From: Chamaea fasciata
Taxonomy: Eukaryota; Chordata; Aves; Passeriformes; Sylviidae
Length of the DNA: 64,000 bases
Reading direction: 5' to 3'
NCBI GenBank assembly: GCA_029207755.1
Contig: JARCOQ010000006.1
Location: forward strand, 22,914,890-22,978,889
Positions 56,851 to 64,000 of the stretch are shown piece after piece. Numbering within the stretch: the stretch's first letter is position 1; every line of letters starts with the position of its first letter. Position numbers and translations under genes: made by a program. The notes below the pieces were generated by a model, which saw only the letters and a list, made by a program, of their open reading frames with translations, did not search any database and was not told where the DNA came from.

Positions 56851-59800
56851 GAAACAGTGACTATTAGGGAAGGCAGACGGACAGATGGTTGATGAACTTC
56901 TGTGCTGGAACGTGCACACGTGTGACATTTGCACAGCAGGTGCTCCATGTACAGCTGTATCTGTAGTGAAACTCAGAAATTTCTGCTCTGTTTAAGCACA
57001 CAGGAGAAAAACTAGCACAGAGAAGGGTGGGAAAGAGGTGACATACCCAGTATCCTGCAGAAGGAGAACGCTATGCTCACCTAACTTCAGGCATGACATG
57101 CTGCCTTATTTCTGGTGACTTTGAGGGTACTGGGTCCGACTGAGAATGGTTTATAAACTGGCCCTCTCTGAAGGGATTACTTTCCTACACTTGATTTATC
57201 CCGATTTTAATTTGGAGAGAACGTCTGCACTGAAAATGGATCCCTTTTGAAAATGACCCATAATACCATGAATGCCGTAATAGTTCATATTTTACCATGT
57301 CATGCCATAAACATGGAGAAAAAATACTTCAGACTAATGGCTTGACTCTTTAAGTGGGTGCTGAGCATTGCCAGATCTCATTGAGTTCTATTTAGAGATT
57401 TAGGATCTCGGATCATTACATGAGAGTCTTCCACGCCTTTTGTTAATTTTTGGAGTGGTTCTAATAATCTGTGCTTGTGTGTAATTTGTAAATTGCTGAT
57501 TCAAGGTGTGATTAGCCTCAGAAAGAGGGTTCTTGAAGATAAACATTTCTTTTGCCTAATTCTATAATTAGAATGAGAGTTAAATAGTTTTTCTCAGCAA
57601 CTATTGTAAATTGAATAGAGTTTTAGATGTGTCATGATCCGTTGCTTACATATATATTATCATAGGTACTATTACTAAAGAAACCAAATTGATTTTTTTT
57701 AATTTGAGATAGCTCGTTAAGCAGTTTTATATGTCCAAGCATGTGTGTAAATATGTATATTTTGTAATACAAAAAGCTTTCATCCCTTTACTGGCACTTC
57801 ATATCTCATTTAATCTTGTAAATAACATTGGTCTGTGTTGGTTGTTGTTTTATATCAAGATTTCATGTTCTCAATATGAGAGAATTTCCTTTAAATCTGA
57901 TAATTTGAGTTCCCCTTGCTAATAATAAAGTTAGCAAGATTACTGAATATTTGATCATAAATCTTTCTCTTCATTTGCAGTGGTTAAAACTGCCAGAGAA
58001 AGAAACTGAGGTATTTTCAGGTGTCTTGATCCAGAAGGGATTTTTTGCAAAGGCTTTGAAGAAAATGGTTCTCTACTTTCTCAAAATTTCATAAATTAGA
58101 AATTAAACCCAAAGATTAGTTTTGTATTTTTTTTTCAAAACAAAACACTAAACTTTGAAAACAGGAACAAGATTTCAGTTTTGTGAATAAGGGAGTGAAA
58201 GAAAAATTTCCAAGTTTTTATGTCTGCAATTTTTTTATTTTTCTTTTTTTTAAATTCTGGAAGGAGATTGTTTTTGAGATGACAAGACATCCTGGCCTTG
58301 AAAATAGGGGTTCATTGCATGTTGCTTGCTTTTCTAACTTTAGAAAGGCATTGAAGAAATTATTGTACTTAAGGATAAAATATCTGTATAAAAGCTGGCA
58401 TCCAAGCTTCTAAGCATCCTTTCAATTCTTCAAAATATAAAAGCACCTTGAAAGATAATCTGGCAATTAATCCATCAGTATTATAAATATATCAGACAGC
58501 TGAATTATTCTGCCAATGAGTAACTTGCCATCTTGCTCTTGGGCCAAAGAATAGCGACAGCCCCTGTAGTAGCCAGCTTAGGAAGCGAATGAGTTGTGTG
58601 GAGATTTTTTGGTGCAGTAGTTTGGGGAAAAGATGCAGCACCTTGCAAAAGTACAGGCTGTGAGCCAGTTCTCCTTCATGGCAGTGGTAACACTGCTGAA
58701 TGCCACTATGGAGCGCTGAGACACTCTGAGGTGGAGGGAGGCTGATTGGCAAGACAGGGCTGTAAATGAAAATTGTCTTAGAAGAGTTAAAAAACCTGGA
58801 GGCAGCTAATGCAGATGTCAGAGAATGAGGTTAATGAATGCGTGACAGGTGCAGCAAGGGGCCATTTGCCTGCAGACCAGCAGCAATCTCCAGACAGACT
58901 GCAGCTGATGAATTAGTTTTCAGGAGACCTGTGCTGTGGAAGCAGTCTAGAGTTTTGTATCTGAATGGAGCAACTACACCTCATCCACAGAGCTGAAAAC
59001 CAGGTAGTGTGACCTTGACAACCTGGTGATCTAGCAGGGCATCCAGACTGGAGTCACAACAGCGCAGGGGCTACATCTTCTGGGTGCTGTCACAAACCAG
59101 GGAGCAGCATCTCTCGCTGGCCTGTCTTGATGTCTGCCAGCCTTCCTTCCCCTCCTCCCTCTCCTTCTGTTGCAGGAGTTGTTCCCAGGCCCTGTCCATG
59201 CCCTGCAGTGCCCACTGTGCCCATGGAGGTGAAGGTGTAAAGCTGCACACCGTTCTGGTCAGTGAGGGTAGTCTTTGTGCCTCCTTCCTCTCCTTGAGGG
59301 CACCTAACTAAGGGATGTGAGGAGGGTTCTTACATATCTGTGGTGCAACTGGAGGGAGAAGTGGTTACAACCAGCACACTGGAGAAGAACTGTAGGCACT
59401 GTTTTGCAGAACCCACCTCTGTGTGAGGTGGGACTTACAAGACTAGAGTAGATAGGCAAAGACAGCATGTACATTCAAGCGTTGCACAGCTAGTGGAAGT
59501 TTCTCCTGTGGTTTTAAACATTTTCTATTAGTATAAATATTTTAATTTCCTTGCCATGTCAAGTCTCTTCAAGAACTAGCATACACAGTGCTCAAACTAA
59601 AAAGTTAATCTGCTGTTATCCTGACATAAACAGGAACTCTGCTGAGATATAATTGAGGTAGAGAGTAGATAAAGGCAATAATAATAATCATGTTGACTGC
59701 TTTAGCTCTCTGAAGCATTTTGTGACTGTCTGATCTAAAAAGCTTGTTGTTTGCCTGAATGGTTTGTTTATGTATGAGCTATTTCCACTGAAATTCCAGC

Positions 59801-61749
59801 CTACCTGAGTGTGCACTATCAGTATCTAAGATAGGTTTTGAAATTAGAAGATCCTGACTGTTTTTATTTTCCCCTGTCATAAGATGCTGTCCATCCCCTG
59901 GTGATGTTTAGCCATACCAGGTCATGTTCACAATGATCTTAATAGATGCCAGAGATATTCTTGGCAAAAATGAAAATCCCATCTGGTTCAGTTGATAAAC
60001 TTAGCTCTTTTGATACAGTAGTCCTGCTTTCCTTTCAGCAAATACCAGATTAGTTTTTCATGGGACGTATATTCATTTGAATCCTCTACCTGCAGAGAGC
60101 TTGGTGCTGCTGTGCTCTGCTTTTTGTCCTGTCCCATTGCGAGTTGGCAACCTCACTCACCTCTGTATCGTATTCAGCCATGATCAAGTGTGAGGCATTT
60201 TACCTGCATGAGATTGCTGAGGTGCAGGTCAGACACTGCCAAAGAGCAACTGCTGTAGGGCTTCTTGTGCTCATATCATCAGTGAAGTCCGAGGTCTCCG
60301 TAAGCACGCACGAGTGCCTGCATTCCAAACACAGAAGGAACAAAACCTGAAGTTTGCTAACGATCACTACGCAGCATGACCACACAAGAACACGACATGC
60401 ATTCTTATACCTAATGATTTTATAAAAGGTCTTACCTTATTATTCAAATAAAATCTTCTGTTGTTGTGAATGATGAAAGCAGAAACCAAAAAAAGGGTAA
60501 AAGAGGATACAGGTTTATATATTGAATTCCATGTACAAAATGATCGTAATAAAGTCAGTAAATTTTTGAAAATCAAATTGTTGGAGGAATAAAAAAGCCT
60601 CAGCATCTTAGACTCCATCTCTGATCTATGATCAGAAGGTTTTCTGCAGTCTTGTAATGATTGTAGCACACTGTGCTGTCAGACGAAGACAGAATATGAG
60701 AGAAAGAGACCAAAACTTTTACAAATATTTAAAAAATCGTTTGTATACTGAGGTACAGAAGTTCCCAGTACTGTTCTTTAAAAGACACTGCTTTTTTTGA
60801 TGTTTAATCAAACATTTTCTATCCAGTGAGATGAACTTGTGTAATTATTTTAATACAGTAATGCTGCTCTTACCCTGAGGCTGCAACAAGGACCAGCTAA
60901 GTGCCTAATCAAAGATAATACTTCAATATGCCCATATGCAGTCCTGGTTATATATGGAGGCACATGAATTGTTGTGAACAAATGCAAGATCAGGGCCACT
61001 GAGGGCAATTTGTCCACAGGATCACAATATGGGCCTTGTCGTATACCAGGGGTTTTTTATTATTCATAGATGGAATGTAGAACAATATCATTTGCTTTGA
61101 AAACAATTCTGCACTGTCACAGTGGAATATTTCAGCTTCTGTTATTGTCTATCAACTAGCCATATTCACTGGTCCTTAATATCCCTTTCAGTCTTTAACA
61201 GTTTTTATACTTTCTTTCAAAATAGCCAGTATAATTTGACCTGGTAATAAACAAGATGAGTGCCAGAACAATCCTTTTATCTGTCTTTCTGTTTTGGCAT
61301 TTATGAAATTGCAAAAGTCATGCTTTGGACATCCTTATTTTACCCCACATTCCAATGTGCACAAAATAATGATCCTGAAGGCACTGAGGGCTACGCGCAC
61401 CAAAGCAATGTTTGTTCTAAAAAGGATACTTGGTACATGAAAACTTTCTTCTGAGAATATGCAGCTTTGTCTGAATAGGACACTACTGTCTTGTGGTGAA
61501 ATTGAGGTGTTTTCAAACTATATTGCTGACCCAATTTTTAAGTAGAATACTCTGAGAGATTATGATTCATATAAGCAATTTGAATGTTTATCCTACATAT
61601 GCTTTTTGAAATTTTCATAGATGTATTTTGTAAAGGTCTTGTTTAATTCCCTTGAGAGCTTGTTTGGAGAACAGAGAAGGCGAGAGAGTGGAGTTAATGA
61701 ATCTTTAAAAGCAAATTTTCATCTGCTGCCACTTAAACTTAAATTCACA

Positions 61750-62040
61750 GAGCAGCCTGTTTCCCGGCAGCCAGGAATGTCGTGAAGCTGCCTCAGCCTC
61801 CATCCCACTTCCTAGAAGCGAGGGGCGATGGTGAGAGCACGGTCTCGCTGGCAGGCCAGGAAGCACCGTCTGTTGCAACGACTCCTGTAGATACCGTAAC
61901 TCCAGCACGCACAGGGACGGCCCCCAGGCTTGGTGCCACCTCTATAAAGCAGCATGCCCCTGCCACACATCTGCCTTCAGCCGGGGCATCTGGTGGGAGA
62001 GATGCAGGTGTGCCAGCAGCACAAGAGGAGGTAGGGCATG
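61750..62040. other. Small GC-richer, CpG-containing block
   Basis: About 290 bases with more G+C and several CpG sites, open on both strands (91 codons forward from 61782, 84 codons reverse from 62047). It lies 1.5 kb before the RHOH coding exon. It is too weak to call a CpG-island promoter and no splice donor stands out, but it is compositionally distinct from its surroundings. Confidence 0.4.
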
Positions 62041-63316
62041 ACCTCAATACAAAATGAAAGCAGGGCCAATAGCAATTGTCGGTGCCTATAAAGTGTTCTC
62101 TCTAAGCTCATCTAGCACTTTTCCTTTGTTTTTCCCCCTTTGTGGAGTAAGCCAAAGCTTGGAGTGTACTAGAAGTAAAGGGGGAGGGCAGTGGTGTGTT
62201 AGGCTACTGAAAGTGGAGAGTGTTACAGTAAAATACAGTATATGCCCTTTGTGGCCATCATTCATTTCTGTGCAAATAGCCTGTGATGTTTCTGTACATA
62301 TATGAAGGAAACAAAAATATATTATTTATGTGACAAACATATGACATTTTGAAATTATGCAGTGATACTTTCTTTTTAATTGCTCTTGTTCATCAGAACT
62401 AATTTGTCTTCGGTTTTGCCGTTAGTGATTTTTGGAGCATCTTGTGTGTCACCCTGTGTGAGCAGTGAATCTTGCACACAGCTAGTGGGGAAGAAACAAA
62501 TGCTTTCAAAATAGGAAAATTTGACTGAATGCTGGCAGGAGCTCAAAAGCAATTATATACTCTGAAGAGTACTCTTAGTTCAGTTTTACAAGAGAGTAAA
62601 TGCCAGGACAGTTACATCCCCTTCAAATGAAATTTTGACTGGGGCAAGCATCGGTAGTGGGTCTTTCTTTGGCTTGTGCTTCTTGATTGTTGAAAGCAAT
62701 TTGTAAAAAAAAATGAACCCTTTTTGGGTATTTTTTGCTGGGAATCCTCCACTGCTTTTGAAGATTGTTCATCTGACTTGAGATTCACACCTGAAGTCTT
62801 TGCTTCCTCATTGTCACAAGTAGTTCTGTGTTACTGTTCTATATAGGATTGTTTAAATAGTCAAATGGGTTAGCAAAGAGCCTTTTTTTTCTCCTGACTA
62901 CCTCTAGAGAGCATGGGTACATTTTCAGGGGAATCTGATCATTTAAAGATTCAGGATTCTGCTAGAAAGTCAGAAAGATTCAGAAAGTCAGAGGTAGGAA
63001 ATGTCTCACAGCGTATTAGTAGCAGTTATACCAAAGTTCAATTAATTTTATTAGTCTTTAGACAACTGGAGGGAAAAAATAGCTTGCGTCAGTGGAAAAT
63101 GCAACAGTGACAAGACTGTTAGCCCCTGTGGAGCAGCAAGAAGGTTATTTACGCCAATGGCTGTTGCACACACAGCTGGCTGGGAGGAAATAGAGAAGTT
63201 CATCATCCTCAGTAAGGGATACTTGTCATGCCTGTCCAAAGATGTGTCCAGGCATCTTTATCTTGATGAAGAATGGTTTGTTCTCTGTGGCTTACATTTT
63301 ATTTTTACTCTTTCAG

Positions 63317-63536
63317 AAACATCATTTGACTCACTGAAGATTTAAAACCAACAGAGTAATGTGGAAGAAAACAAAATTTTAGTCTCAAGTGACGGAATCA
63401 AGTCAATAAAAAGTAAAGAGATTTGGACGGTTTTTCACTAAATGGAAGTTTTATAGAAGGCCTCTAAGACCACTGCATCTCTCCATCCCACGCCTGCTGC
63501 ACAGAGACCACACTCTTGGCCTTGGATGTTATTAAA
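63317..63536 (+). other. RHOH: RHOH coding-exon 5'UTR
   Basis: A strong acceptor (pyrimidine-rich TTTTTACTCTTTCAG, AG at 63315-63316) precedes the RHOH start by 220 bases. A second acceptor-like site, CTGCTGCACAG, ends at 63504. The leader includes two short upstream ORFs (63359-63382 and 63442-63456) and one that overlaps the RHOH start (63526-63699). Confidence 0.55.
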
Positions 63537-63699
63537 ATGCTGGATTCAGTCAAGTGTGTTCTGGTGGGAGACTCTGCAGTTGGGAAAACATCTCTCTTGG
63601 TACGTTTCACCTCTGAGACTTTTCCAGATGACTACAGACCCACCGTATATGAAAATACTGGAGTGGATGTCTTCATGGATGGTATACAGATTAGTTTAG
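63526..63699 (+). other. Overlapping upstream ORF at the RHOH start
   Basis: An ATG at 63526, 11 bases before the RHOH ATG and in another frame, stays open for 57 codons to a TAG at 63697-63699. Its context is weak (T at -3). It is described as a possible translational control element, not as a protein gene. Confidence 0.45.
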
Positions 63700-64000
63700 G
63701 TCTCTGGGACACATCTGGCAGTGATGCCTTTAAAGGCATTCGCCCTCTCTCCTACCAACAGGCAGATGTGGTATTAATGTGCTACTCGGTAGCAAACCAC
63801 AATTCTTTTCTGAACCTGAGGAACAAATGGATCAGCGAGATACGCAGCCATTTGCCCCGCATCCCTGTTTTGGTGGTGGCCACTCAGACTGACCAGCGTG
63901 ACATGGGTCCCTACAGCTCCTCCTGTATTAGCCCGATGGATGGCAAGCGGCTTGCCCAGGATGTGCGAGCCAAGGGCTATTTGGAGTGCTCTGCCCTCAG
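63537..64000 (+). CDS. RHOH: RHOH, haematopoietic Rho-family small GTPase (5' part, cut by window end)
   Basis: The frame opens at 63537 and stays open for 154 codons plus two bases to the window edge; the family length is about 191. The P-loop reads GDSAVGKT (11-18), with Ser at 13 where most Rho proteins have Gly. The effector segment is PTVYENTG (35-42), switch [10 protein letters not shown] (58-65), the base-binding motif TQTD (116-119), and ECSAL (150-154) matches the SAK region. RHOH is known to be GTPase-deficient, GTP-bound, restricted to blood cells, and needed for ZAP70/LCK function in T-cell receptor signalling. Its ITAM-like tyrosines 73 and 83 are both present here. As in other vertebrates the coding region appears intronless so far. 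The C-terminal CAAX part lies outside the window. The start is set by family alignment; its context has A at -3. Confidence 0.97.
   Translation, partial: MLDSVKCVLVGDSAVGKTSLLVRFTSETFPDDYRPTVYENTGVDVFMDGIQISLGLWDTSGSDAFKGIRPLSYQQADVVLMCYSVANHNSFLNLRNKWISEIRSHLPRIPVLVVATQTDQRDMGPYSSSCISPMDGKRLAQDVRAKGYLECSAL

Larger units (their letters stand above)
49417..63316. other. Long AT-rich gap upstream of the RHOH coding exon
   Basis: No coding gene is recognised. Contents: TA/CA microsatellites (55947-56000 and 56810-56850), a TCTA/TTAA tetranucleotide-like patch (about 53338-53390), scattered poly-A/T runs, and a small GC-richer block (61750-62040). Open frames are at most about 120 codons and lie on both strands without domains. 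The stretch is presumably intronic to RHOH leaders and may hold enhancers, which cannot be judged from one sequence. Confidence 0.5.

Overview
The window is vertebrate genomic DNA, almost certainly from a bird. It holds one complete large spliced gene and the first part of a second, both on the + strand. The bird call rests on several CR1 LINE fragments, including one with a recognisable but broken reverse-transcriptase region, together with two proteins readable by family knowledge, N4BP2 and RHOH. From memory, human 4p14 has the same order (PDS5A - N4BP2 - RHOH - CHRNA9). There is no prokaryotic content, no CRISPR array, and I recognised no tRNA or rRNA gene.

Layout. 1-2865: intergenic or upstream DNA with nothing I can name. 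2866-3800: a strong CpG island with an SP1-type GC-box cluster and a likely non-coding first exon of N4BP2 ending at 3213. 3214-10792: a long 5'UTR intron holding a CCTTTT hexanucleotide array and an old CR1 piece. 10793-36634: sixteen coding exons of N4BP2. All are bounded by GT-AG and the reading phase is continuous throughout, giving 1783 codons plus a stop (the human protein is about 1770). 36635 to about 40815: a long candidate 3'UTR ending near an AATAAA at 40791. About 40816-63316: the gap to RHOH. It contains a second, smaller CpG island with a splice donor (43440-43854), a TATA-like promoter plus candidate leader exon (49282-49414), a pair of diverged direct repeats, a CR1 tail, microsatellites and much AT-rich DNA with no recognised gene. 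63317-64000: the start of the RHOH coding exon, cut by the window edge after 154 codons.

The two genes do unrelated jobs. N4BP2 is a multidomain protein: a CUE domain, a P-loop polynucleotide-kinase domain, a long disordered middle, a second CUE-like segment, and DUF1771 plus SMR at the C-terminus. RHOH is a haematopoietic, GTPase-deficient Rho protein that acts in antigen-receptor signalling. Nothing suggests joint function. They are neighbours, probably by old synteny, and the 43.4 kb and 49.3 kb elements are best explained as alternative RHOH promoters and leaders.

I did not find a new molecular system. The most useful observations are: the near-complete splice model of N4BP2; the unannotated RHOH start and its 5' upstream ORFs, one overlapping the start codon; a Ser at RHOH position 62, the usual catalytic-Gln site; two candidate RHOH leader exons that contain no ATG; two start-stop upstream ORFs in the N4BP2 leader; and a local direct duplication at 44.0/46.1 kb.
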